Shown: one piece after another, positions 1 to 6,726 of the stretch | Layout of the letters: every line of letters begins with the position of its first letter | Numbering within the stretch: the first letter of the stretch is position 1 | Assembly: GCA_964343265.1 (NCBI GenBank) | Contig: CAYFIW010000053.1 | Coordinates: 1-9,415 of the forward strand | DNA length: 9,415 bases | Source: CAYFIW01 sp964343265 | GTDB taxonomy: Bacteria > Chloroflexota > Dehalococcoidia > Lucifugimonadales > UBA826 | Direction of reading: 5' to 3' | Notes under the pieces: model-generated | Databases searched by the model: none | What the model saw: the letters and a program-made list of their open reading frames with translations, nothing else | What the model was told of the DNA's origin: nothing | Program-made: the position numbers and the translations under genes

Positions 1-51
1 ATCAACTTGCTAGGATTATTGATATATATAAATAGATTTATTTGGTCAGTA

Positions 52-79
52 CCTCCTTACTAAGGAGGATCATATGTAA
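52..79 (+). repeat. Hairpin enclosing a consensus Shine-Dalgarno, followed by ATG-TAA
   Basis: CCTCCTT (52-58), ACT, AAGGAGG (62-68) is a perfect 7-bp inverted repeat with a 3-base loop. The right arm is a full-strength ribosome binding site, and the left arm would mask it in RNA. Five bases later comes ATG (74-76), followed directly by TAA (77-79), so the only start at ribosomal spacing opens a one-codon frame. The repeat is symmetric, so the minus strand also reads AAGGAGG, but no start codon follows at a useful distance there. There is no T-run, so it is not an intrinsic terminator. It could be a relic of a lost gene start, a start-stop element, or chance. Confidence 0.5.
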
Positions 80-189
80 CTATTAATAAACGTCAAGTTT
101 TAGCATAGAATTAATCAATATTCCTTTATTTATTAACGAAAATGGAGTTCTCTTAATATTGCAGAGCTCTTCACGCACTTTTAGTGTTC

Positions 190-218
190 TTGACAGCCTT
201 AATAGCATTTTCTAACCT
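190..218 (+). promoter_or_regulatory. Candidate sigma-70 type promoter for the ileS leader
   Basis: A perfect -35 hexamer TTGACA (190-195) is followed after 17 bases by TAACCT (213-218), a weak -10. This would start transcription near 225, just ahead of the T-box stem I. A second -10-like TATAAA at 237-242 would start RNA near 249, closer to the base of stem I, but it has no good -35. One of the two probably drives the T-box-ileS transcript. Which one cannot be settled from the sequence. Confidence 0.4.
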
Positions 219-248
219 TAACTGTGAAAATATATCTATAAATAAATC

Positions 249-496
249 GACTTTGACGGAGAAAAGTAACCTTAGTGAAAAGTTCAGCGAGCCCAATATG
301 GTGAGAGTGGGCACTCGGAGCTTTGGTGAATATCACTCCTGAGTCTCGGCCTGAAAGTTAATATTTATTGACTAGTAGGCGTCGACGGAATGTCACCGTT
401 ATAAGACAATTTACAAGAGTCTTTCTGCATAGAGAGGAATCTGGGTGGTACCGCGGACTTTAAAGAGCTCGTCCCTGTTGTGGGCGGGTTTTTTTT
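249..496 (+). promoter_or_regulatory. T-box riboswitch, isoleucine specific (ileS leader)
   Basis: This tRNA-sensing leader lets RNA polymerase read into ileS when tRNA-Ile is uncharged. Stem I runs from about 249 to 358. Its upper hairpin GCCC (291-294)/GGGC (308-311) carries the distal-loop motif GGTGAGAG (299-306). The 3' side of the specifier loop reads GAATATCAC (329-337), placing the Ile codon ATC at 332-334. A small hairpin ACGG/CCGT (385-399) follows. Stem III is 420-426/431-437 with loop GCAT. The near-canonical T-box sequence TGGGTGGTACCGCG lies at 442-455. Its bulge TGGT (446-449) is complementary to a tRNA ACCA end, which requires discriminator A, as tRNA-Ile has. The terminator is at 462-496 and ileS begins 21 bases later. 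Motifs and order match the family; the exact base pairing in the lower stem I is my estimate. Confidence 0.95.
462..496 (+). terminator. T-box regulated intrinsic terminator
   Basis: The left arm 462-474 pairs with 482-494 across the 7-base loop CTGTTGT, giving a 13-bp stem with several G-U pairs. The stem runs into eight T residues (489-496). CCC at 473-475 can instead pair with the GGG of the T-box sequence (443-445). That is the expected antiterminator alternative, stabilised when uncharged tRNA binds the bulge. Confidence 0.9.
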
Positions 497-517
497 ATTA
501 ACGGAGATAATCGCATA

Positions 518-3500
518 ATGTTTAAATCAGTAGACTCAAAAATTGATTTTCCCGAAATGGAACGTGGTATCTATGATTGGTGGGAAAAGAATAATATTCC
601 CGACAAATACATGTCCAGGAATGAATCAAGCGATAAAAAGTATTCATTCATAGACGGCCCTATAACCGCGAATAATCCAATGGGTGTACATCATGCATGG
701 GGCCGAAGTTACAAAGATCTGTTTTCCAGATTTAGGACTATGCAAGGTTATAAGCAACGTTATCAGAACGGGTTTGATGGCCAAGGGCTCTGGATTGAGG
801 TCGAGGTAGAGAAGGAACTAGGATTTTCATCCAAAACAGATATTGAAGATTATGGAGTAGATAAATTTGTAACACTTTGCAAAGAGCGAGTGCAAAGATT
901 CTCTGACATTATTACGAACCAGTCCAAACAACTTGCTTACTGGATGCATTGGGATGATTCCTATCACACTATGTCAGATGAAAATAATTACACGATCTGG
1001 AACTTTTTAAAGACTTGTAACGAAAGAGGACTGCTATATGAAGGTACAGATGCTATGCCTTGGTGTCCAAGGTGTAGTACAGGTCTTTCTGAACATGAGA
1101 TTGTCACTGAAGGTTACCAAGAGGTCGTTCACCCGGGACTATTTGTAAAATTTCCGGTGCTGAACGAAAGTGGCGACAAAACCCACAAGAACATCCTGAT
1201 TTGGACCACAACTCCTTGGACTCTAACTTCTAATTGTGCAGCAGCTGTAAATTCAGAGATGGATTATGTGGAAGCATCACAGGATGGTGAGATTTACTAC
1301 TTGGCTAAAGAACGAATTGCCTCTTTGTCAGGGGAACACACAATTATACGTGAATTTAAAGGGTCTGAACTTGTAGGATTGAAATATAGCGGTCCTTTTG
1401 ATGAGTTACCTGCTCAAAAAGGTGTGATTCACAGGGTTGTTGACTGGGACGAAGTTTCAGAAGGGGAGGGGACCGGAATTGTTCATATTGCTCCAGGTGC
1501 TGGTAAAGAAGACTTTCTGCTGGGTAAAAAAGAAGGTCTTTCCACCATAGCACCCTTGAATGACATGGGTGATTTCATAGAAGGGTTTGATTGGTTGACG
1601 GGTCTGAATGTATATGAAGTGAACGATCGTATATATGAAAACTTGAAGAAAAAGGGTGTGTTTTATCGTTTAGAAAGATATTCGCACAGATATCCTCACT
1701 GTTGGCGGTGTGGATCAGAATTAGTATTTAGAGTAGTGGATGAATGGTTTATAAAGATGGATCCTTTGAGAGAGGATCTCGCCAGGGTCACACAGAACAT
1801 AAATTGGACTCCCGAATTTGGAATGAAAAGGGAACTCGATTGGTTGAAAAATATGGATGACTGGATGATATCCAAGAAGAGATATTATGGCCTTGCCCTT
1901 CCTATATATAAGTGTGATTGTGGAAATTTTGAAATCATGGGTAGTGAGGATGAACTTCGTGATAGGGCGGTAGAAGGCTGGGAGAAATTTCAAGGTAATT
2001 CTCCCCATAGGCCTTGGATAGATGAGGTCAAAATAGAATGCGGCGCGTGTGGAGAAAAAATTAGCAGAATCAAAGACGTTGGTAATCCGTGGTTAGATGC
2101 AGGAATCGTCTCTTTCTCAACTCTTAAGTTTAGAAATGATAAAGATTATTGGAAGGAATGGTTCCCAGCAGACTGGATCTCAGAAAGTTTTCCGGGCCAA
2201 TACAGAAACTGGTTTTATTCCCTAATAGTAATGAGTACGGTCCTTGCTGACTCCGAGCCATGCAAAAACATTTTTAGCTATGCGCTGATGAAAGATGAAA
2301 ATGGCGAAGACATGCACAAGAGTAAAGGTAATGCTATCTGGTTCGAGGATGCTGCTGAAAAGATGGGAGTTGATGCGATGAGGTGGCAATTCGCACGACA
2401 GAATCCGGCATCAAATCTGAATTTTGGGTTTGGAACAGCGGACGAAGTGCGGAGGCAATTCTTGATTCCACTATGGAACGTATATTCCTTCTTTGTTACT
2501 TACGCTAACATCGATGACTTCAATCCACAGACAACGTTTCCAAAACTATCAGATAGATCTGAATTGGATAGATGGATTATAAGTGAACTTAATTCTGTGA
2601 TTAGGGAAGTTACGGACGCCCTTGAAACTTTTGATCCTGAAAAAGTAACAAGAGATGTTGAACAATTTACAGAGTATCTTTCTAACTGGTATGTAAGACG
2701 AAGTCGAAGAAGATTTTGGAAATCTGGAACCCTAGGTGATTCAGATGACAAATCTAATCTAGATAAATTATCGGCGTATGCGACCTTATATGAGGTTTTA
2801 ATTAGTTTGGTGAAGTTACTGGCGCCAGTAATCCCCTACGCAACAGAAGAAATATACAGGAATCTCACCCAGTCCGGATCTCATGCAAAAGAAAGTGTCC
2901 ATCTTGAAGATTATCCCTTGTCAGATTCAAACAAAATAGATGAAGAGCTTTCTGAAAGAACTAGGCTTGCTATGCGTCTATCTAGTATGGGGCGTGCAGC
3001 TCGCAGTAGAGCAGGGGTTAAGGTTAGACAACCACTCCAGCACCTTTACGTACACACAAGGAGCGTGTCTGAAATTGATATGTTGCCGCTTATCGAAGAC
3101 CAGATACTGGATGAACTTAATATTAAGCAAATCACACCAGTTACCGACGCTGCAGAAATAGTTAGTTTTAGAATACAACCGAATTTGCCCATACTTGGTC
3201 CCAAGTATGGAAGACGGATAGGGGAGATTCGCACAGCATTAGATCAATCTGATCCGATTGAAATAAGAAATTTAGTGGAAGCTGGTAAGAATGTTTCTCT
3301 GGGGGAATTCGAACTAGACCCGGAAGATATTCTCATATCAGCTACTGAACTTGATGGAGTATCTTCAGTGACGGATTCTGGATACGCTGTAGGGATATCA
3401 TCAGAAATTTCCTCTGAATTGATAGAAGAAGGAGTAGCCAGAGAATTAGTTCATCGAATACAAAATATGAGGAAGGAAGCTGGCTTCGATATTTCCGATC

Positions 3501-3685
3501 ATATTAATTTGTCTATTTCTGGCTCCAAGGAGATTACTGAAATAGCTGAGGCACACATTTCTTACGTAACTGAGGAAACTTTATCAGTAGGTCCTATCTC
3601 CGGTACGCATAGTCAAGACACATATGATGAAGAACATGAGATTGATGGAGAGAAAATCCAAATATCCATAAATACAGTTGTTTAG
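518..3685 (+). CDS. ileS: Isoleucyl-tRNA synthetase with a GxHH-type signature
   Basis: This cytoplasmic class Ia enzyme charges tRNA-Ile with isoleucine using ATP. The 1055 residues are at the large end for IleRS. The catalytic core opens with DGPITANNPMGVHHAWGR (46-63). The slot normally filled by HIGH reads GVHH (56-59). The second signature is DMHKSKGN (598-605), which keeps the catalytic lysine K601 of KMSKS. The editing (CP1) domain is intact: WTTTPWT near 230 and GTGIVHIAPGAGKEDF near 319-334, with its conserved aspartate. Cysteine pairs near 183-186 and 396-399, and CDCG (about 465) with CGAC (about 507), look like zinc knuckles. The anticodon-binding domain begins near LDRWIISELN (about 685), and a long C-terminal extension follows. 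The ATG has GGAG at 503-506, a rather long spacing. Expression is under the upstream T-box. The stop is TAG, 14 bases from the end of lysS. Function is secure; subtype is inferred from the motif. Confidence 0.97.
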   Translation: MFKSVDSKIDFPEMERGIYDWWEKNNIPDKYMSRNESSDKKYSFIDGPITANNPMGVHHAWGRSYKDLFSRFRTMQGYKQRYQNGFDGQGLWIEVEVEKELGFSSKTDIEDYGVDKFVTLCKERVQRFSDIITNQSKQLAYWMHWDDSYHTMSDENNYTIWNFLKTCNERGLLYEGTDAMPWCPRCSTGLSEHEIVTEGYQEVVHPGLFVKFPVLNESGDKTHKNILIWTTTPWTLTSNCAAAVNSEMDYVEASQDGEIYYLAKERIASLSGEHTIIREFKGSELVGLKYSGPFDELPAQKGVIHRVVDWDEVSEGEGTGIVHIAPGAGKEDFLLGKKEGLSTIAPLNDMGDFIEGFDWLTGLNVYEVNDRIYENLKKKGVFYRLERYSHRYPHCWRCGSELVFRVVDEWFIKMDPLREDLARVTQNINWTPEFGMKRELDWLKNMDDWMISKKRYYGLALPIYKCDCGNFEIMGSEDELRDRAVEGWEKFQGNSPHRPWIDEVKIECGACGEKISRIKDVGNPWLDAGIVSFSTLKFRNDKDYWKEWFPADWISESFPGQYRNWFYSLIVMSTVLADSEPCKNIFSYALMKDENGEDMHKSKGNAIWFEDAAEKMGVDAMRWQFARQNPASNLNFGFGTADEVRRQFLIPLWNVYSFFVTYANIDDFNPQTTFPKLSDRSELDRWIISELNSVIREVTDALETFDPEKVTRDVEQFTEYLSNWYVRRSRRRFWKSGTLGDSDDKSNLDKLSAYATLYEVLISLVKLLAPVIPYATEEIYRNLTQSGSHAKESVHLEDYPLSDSNKIDEELSERTRLAMRLSSMGRAARSRAGVKVRQPLQHLYVHTRSVSEIDMLPLIEDQILDELNIKQITPVTDAAEIVSFRIQPNLPILGPKYGRRIGEIRTALDQSDPIEIRNLVEAGKNVSLGEFELDPEDILISATELDGVSSVTDSGYAVGISSEISSELIEEGVARELVHRIQNMRKEAGFDISDHINLSISGSKEITEIAEAHISYVTEETLSVGPISGTHSQDTYDEEHEIDGEKIQISINTVV

Positions 3686-3699
3686 ATTGGGTAACTTGT

Positions 3700-5169
3700 C
3701 TAGTTTCTAAGTTGAGGAAATAGGATTACTTCCCTGATGGATGGATTGTCCGTCAGAATCATTGTTAGTCTGTCTATGCCGATCCCCAACCCACCGGTTG
3801 GCGGCATGCCATGTTCTATTGCAACTAAAAAATCCTCGTCTAGCCGGTCAGTTTCTTCCGACTGAAACTCTTTGTGGAGTTTTTCTTGTTCTTCAAATCT
3901 TTGTCTTTGGTCTACAGGATCATTTAGCTCTGAAAATGCGTTGCAAATTTCCATTCCAAAAACGAAGCCCTCAAATCGTTCTACAATTCTGGAGTCATTG
4001 TCCGATTTCTTTGCTAGTGGAGACATTGCCATAGGATAGTCAGTCAGGAAACATGGTTGTACTAATGTGGGTTCAACTTTTTCAGAAATCAACTTATCAA
4101 GGAGTCCACTCCAACTAACTTGCTGAGATATATCAATACCGGCACTTACCATGGCAGATTTTAGTGAATCAATATTATCGTGGTCTAGAAAGTCAATTCC
4201 GCTAACTTCAATTATTTTTTGTCTCAAATCGATTCTCGGCCAGGGAGGTTGGAAATTCAGAAGAACATCTTTGTACATAACTTCCGTTGAGCCATTAAGT
4301 TCTAATGAGACTTTAGATACTAGCTCTTCAACCATAGCCATAACATCGTTGTAATCAGCGAAAGCCTCATAACTCTCCATCGTTGTAAATTCAGGATTGT
4401 GTTGTTGGTCAATTCCTTCATTTCTGAATACTCGGCCAATCTCAAAAACTTTTTCCAATCCCCCAACAACTAATCTTTTGAGGTGTAATTCTGTTGCTAT
4501 TCTCAAGTATAGATCTCTGTCCAATGCATTGTGATGTGTTGTAAAAGGGTGTGCCATACCACCCGCGGCGATGGGAACTAAAATGGGGGTTTCAACCTCG
4601 ATGAATCCTCGGTTCTCCATAAAATTTCTTATTGTTTTCACCAAAAGACTTCTGGATATAGCGGTGATTTTTGCATTTTCATTGGCAATAAGATCTAAAT
4701 ATTTTTGGCGAAACCTCGTCTCTGTATCGGTTAATCCGTGCCATTTTTCCGGTAAAGGCCGCAAGGCCTTACATAGAATTTCAAAATCTGATACTTGAAG
4801 TGTTATCTGACCTGTTCGTGTTTTAAATAGGTTACCTTGAACCCCAATCCAGTCACCAATGTCGAGAAAATCCAGAATGGAATATTTGTCGTCTAATTGA
4901 TTTCTTCTTAACAATATTTGTATTTTTCCATCCACGTCTGAGAGATCAATAAATGTGGCTTTTCCCATACCTCTCCTTCCGATCACTCGGCCACCAAGAG
5001 ATATTTCTGGCTGATTTTCTTCGTCTAAAGAATCATCAAAGCTATCTAAAGCCTCTTTACTTGTGTGGCTGCGATTGAATTTAGAAGGATATGGGTTAAT
5101 GCCTTGTTGTATCAGCGATTTCGATTTATCAAAGCGTATTTGAAAAAATTCGTGTTCAGATTGGGTCAA
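3700..5169 (-). CDS. lysS: Lysyl-tRNA synthetase, class II
   Basis: This class IIb synthetase attaches lysine to tRNA-Lys in the cytoplasm. The 489 residues match the usual bacterial length. The N-terminal OB-fold anticodon-binding domain contains LGGRVIGRRGMGKATFIDL (58-76). The catalytic domain shows motif 2 as FRNEG (248-252) with HNPEFTTMESYEAF (257-270), and motif 3 as GGLGIGIDRLTMIL (459-472), whose arginine contacts ATP. The start is TTG, supported by AGAGG ending 6 bases upstream (AAGAGG TTTGAA TTG). No ATG or GTG lies in frame at a reasonable place. The stop is TAG. The gene faces ileS tail to tail. Upstream on the same strand is the greA relic, ending 28 bases before this start, so lysS was probably once the second gene of a greA-lysS unit. 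I could not identify its present promoter. Confidence 0.97.
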   Translation of the reverse strand: MTQSEHEFFQIRFDKSKSLIQQGINPYPSKFNRSHTSKEALDSFDDSLDEENQPEISLGGRVIGRRGMGKATFIDLSDVDGKIQILLRRNQLDDKYSILDFLDIGDWIGVQGNLFKTRTGQITLQVSDFEILCKALRPLPEKWHGLTDTETRFRQKYLDLIANENAKITAISRSLLVKTIRNFMENRGFIEVETPILVPIAAGGMAHPFTTHHNALDRDLYLRIATELHLKRLVVGGLEKVFEIGRVFRNEGIDQQHNPEFTTMESYEAFADYNDVMAMVEELVSKVSLELNGSTEVMYKDVLLNFQPPWPRIDLRQKIIEVSGIDFLDHDNIDSLKSAMVSAGIDISQQVSWSGLLDKLISEKVEPTLVQPCFLTDYPMAMSPLAKKSDNDSRIVERFEGFVFGMEICNAFSELNDPVDQRQRFEEQEKLHKEFQSEETDRLDEDFLVAIEHGMPPTGGLGIGIDRLTMILTDNPSIREVILFPQLRN

Positions 5170-5197
5170 TTCAAACCTCTTGTTGTTTTGGGGATAT

Positions 5198-5580
5198 TTA
5201 GGGTATCGATTTTATCGTAATTTGAAATGTACGTGCAGGAGTCCTCACCTCAATAGTATCGTCATTTTTGTGTTTAAATAATGCTTTGGTTACAGGTGAT
5301 TGGTTCGATATCTTTCCTTATAGTAGGTGAGGCTTCAGCACTTCTAACTATTTGATATTTTTTTCTTACCGCCTTCTCCAACTACGGTGATTTTGACCCA
5401 AAGCCTACCATGTCGACTTTACTTGGGTGAGGTACAGAAATCTAAACATCCTCTTCCTGATCCATTTTTCATTGCTAACTGGATTAAATGGTGGCGTATT
5501 TATAACTCGATTATTCGCCTGAACAACGACCGGAAAATATAAGAATTGCCGAGAAAAATGACCAAATTCTGCTTTGACAT
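5198..5580 (-). pseudogene. greA: Decayed greA (transcript cleavage factor) relic
   Basis: Intact GreA rescues backtracked RNA polymerase by stimulating transcript cleavage. Read on the minus strand, this supposed spacer gives successive blocks of the GreA C-terminal domain in different frames: VPHPSKVDMVGFG (about 5435-5397), then KITVVGEGGKK after a lost base near 5395, then YQIVRSAEASPTIRKDIE after an extra A in an A7 run (5358-5364), then SPVTKALFKHKNDDTIEVRT with PARTFQITIKSI after a third shift near 5300, ending in TAA (5198-5200). The family pattern is close to YTIVGSAEADP, SPLGKALLGKKVGDEVEV and TPAG-YKI. The N-terminal coiled coil is barely readable, with several stops. A plausible old start is the ATG at 5578-5580 (MSKQNLV). 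At 383 bases it is about 90 short of a normal greA. Many independent lesions argue against sequencing error. The C-terminal identification is strong; the 5' limit is a guess. Confidence 0.85.
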
Positions 5581-5601
5581 AGATCTTTCGGTTGTTAGTA
5601 T
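5574..5601 (+). promoter_or_regulatory. Candidate promoter for the rsmD-coaD operon
   Basis: A perfect -35 TTGACA (5574-5579) is followed after 16 bases by TAGTAT (5596-5601), a 4/6 match to TATAAT. Transcription would start near 5608, about 55 bases before rsmD. It overlaps the presumed old start codon of the greA relic on the other strand. A weaker alternative is TTGTTA (5592-5597) with GATAAG (5615-5620) at 17-base spacing. Confidence 0.45.
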
Positions 5602-5663
5602 CGAATTCCAGAGAGATAAGACGTAGATCAAGGACGAGTTGTAAGTCTTATGGGTATTAGAGT

Positions 5664-6224
5664 TTGTCTATCAGGATAACAGGTGGTTTTTTAAAAGGAA
5701 GACGTATAGGTTCTCCCAGAGCAGGCAAGGGGATAAGACCGACGACTGACAGGGTAAAGCTTGCAATTTTTTCTGTTATAGGCCTTGAGGCGGTTGAAGG
5801 AAGAAAAATTCTTGATTTGTTCGCCTGTACAGGCGCTCTGGGCATCGAGGCAATAAGTCGAGGTGCAGATCATGTAGAACTGGTTGAGAAGAGTAGTAGA
5901 AACGTTCAACTGATAAGGGATAATATCGATTTGTTGGGTTTAAACAATCAATGTACTGTTCATCATTCGGATGTGGAAAGTTTCCTGAAAAATTGTGAAG
6001 ATAGCTATGACATGGTGACGATGGACCCACCTTTCGAAACCTCTAATTGGCATGATTTACTAAATAAGATTGGCCAGACAGGTTTTGTATATCCAGGGGG
6101 AATTGTAGTAGCAGAACACAAAAGTGGAATTTCCTTAGATGAGAGTTACAAAGATATTACTAGGTTCAGTTTAAAAACTTATGGAGATTCTCAAGTCTCT
6201 TTTTATGAGGTAAAAAGTGGTTAA
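5664..6224 (+). CDS. rsmD: 16S rRNA (guanine(966)-N2)-methyltransferase, RsmD family
   Basis: RsmD transfers a methyl group from S-adenosylmethionine to N2 of G966 of 16S rRNA during 30S assembly. The protein has 186 residues, normal for the family. The N-terminus ITGGFLKGRRI (5-15) and RPTTDRVKLAIFSVI (25-39) are family-specific. The SAM-binding loop is DLFACTGALGIEAISRGA (51-68), with an acidic ELVEKS strand end (72-77). The catalytic motif is DPPF (121-124). The start is the least certain part: TTG at 5664 gives the expected N-terminus but has only a weak upstream GGG. An out-of-frame ATG at 5650 opens a 9-codon frame that overlaps it. The stop overlaps the coaD start by 8 bases, indicating translational coupling. 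A RsmD-CoaD pair is common in bacteria. Confidence 0.93.
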   Translation: MSIRITGGFLKGRRIGSPRAGKGIRPTTDRVKLAIFSVIGLEAVEGRKILDLFACTGALGIEAISRGADHVELVEKSSRNVQLIRDNIDLLGLNNQCTVHHSDVESFLKNCEDSYDMVTMDPPFETSNWHDLLNKIGQTGFVYPGGIVVAEHKSGISLDESYKDITRFSLKTYGDSQVSFYEVKSG

Positions 6225-6690
6225 AGTATTTTATCCTGGTAGTTTTGATCCAGCCCACAATGGTCATATAGATGTGGCAACAAGAGCATCAAAATTGTTC
6301 GACGAGGTAGTAGTTGGAGTTTACAAAGCTCCTCCTAAAACCCTTATGTTTGATACAGATGAGAGAGTATCCCTTTTTCAGGAAGCACTTGATGGTGTAG
6401 ACAATGTAGAAGTTGTTCCTTTTACGGGACTTGCGCCAGATGTAGCAAGAGATTTTGGTGCCAAGGCAATACTACGAGGACTTAGAGCTGGGTTTGATTT
6501 TGAGCAAGAATTTGAAATGGCGCTTATGTGGAGGAATTTATCACCAGATATAGATGTGATCTGCATGATGAGCGCTCTGGAACATCAGTTTATATATTCC
6601 AGCCGAATAAAAGAGGTGGCTCGGCTGGGAGCTAGCATTGATAACTTGGTGCCACCTCATATAGCGTCAGCCCTTAAAGAGAGAATTTAA
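6217..6690 (+). CDS. coaD: Phosphopantetheine adenylyltransferase
   Basis: CoaD catalyses the penultimate step of coenzyme A synthesis, joining 4'-phosphopantetheine and ATP to give dephospho-CoA and pyrophosphate. The 157 residues match the usual size of about 160. The nucleotidylyltransferase signature FYPGSFDPAHNGH (5-17) is present with HNGH at 14-17; many CoaD proteins have TNGH here, and both T/HxGH forms occur in the superfamily. ILRGLRAGFDFEQEFEMAL (about 88-106) carries the conserved arginine, and SSRIKEVARLG near the C-terminus corresponds to the family's ISSxxVKEVA nucleotide-binding motif. The start is GTG with GAGG at 6207-6210, six bases upstream and inside the rsmD tail, so translation is probably coupled to rsmD. 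The stop TAA is 36 bases before the next gene. Confidence 0.96.
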   Translation: MVKVFYPGSFDPAHNGHIDVATRASKLFDEVVVGVYKAPPKTLMFDTDERVSLFQEALDGVDNVEVVPFTGLAPDVARDFGAKAILRGLRAGFDFEQEFEMALMWRNLSPDIDVICMMSALEHQFIYSSRIKEVARLGASIDNLVPPHIASALKERI

Positions 6691-6726
6691 AGTAGCGGAA
6701 AAGTTAGCCATTGGAGGATAAATAAC

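Noticed and set aside
83..208. A 41-codon minus-strand frame starting ATG at 208 with AAGG seven bases upstream.
   Set aside because: The product is basic and matches no family I know. It overlaps the putative ileS promoter and lies in A/T-rich spacer. It could be a small protein or a relic, but the sequence alone does not support a call.
1356..3234. Several 60-95 codon frames within ileS on both strands.
   Set aside because: They lie inside a strongly conserved synthetase gene in other frames, without ribosome sites or recognisable domains.
5581..5663. Possible lysS/greA promoter on the minus strand in the divergent interval.
   Set aside because: I could not find a -35/-10 pair at good spacing on that strand; the lysS promoter may lie inside the greA relic, but nothing stands out.
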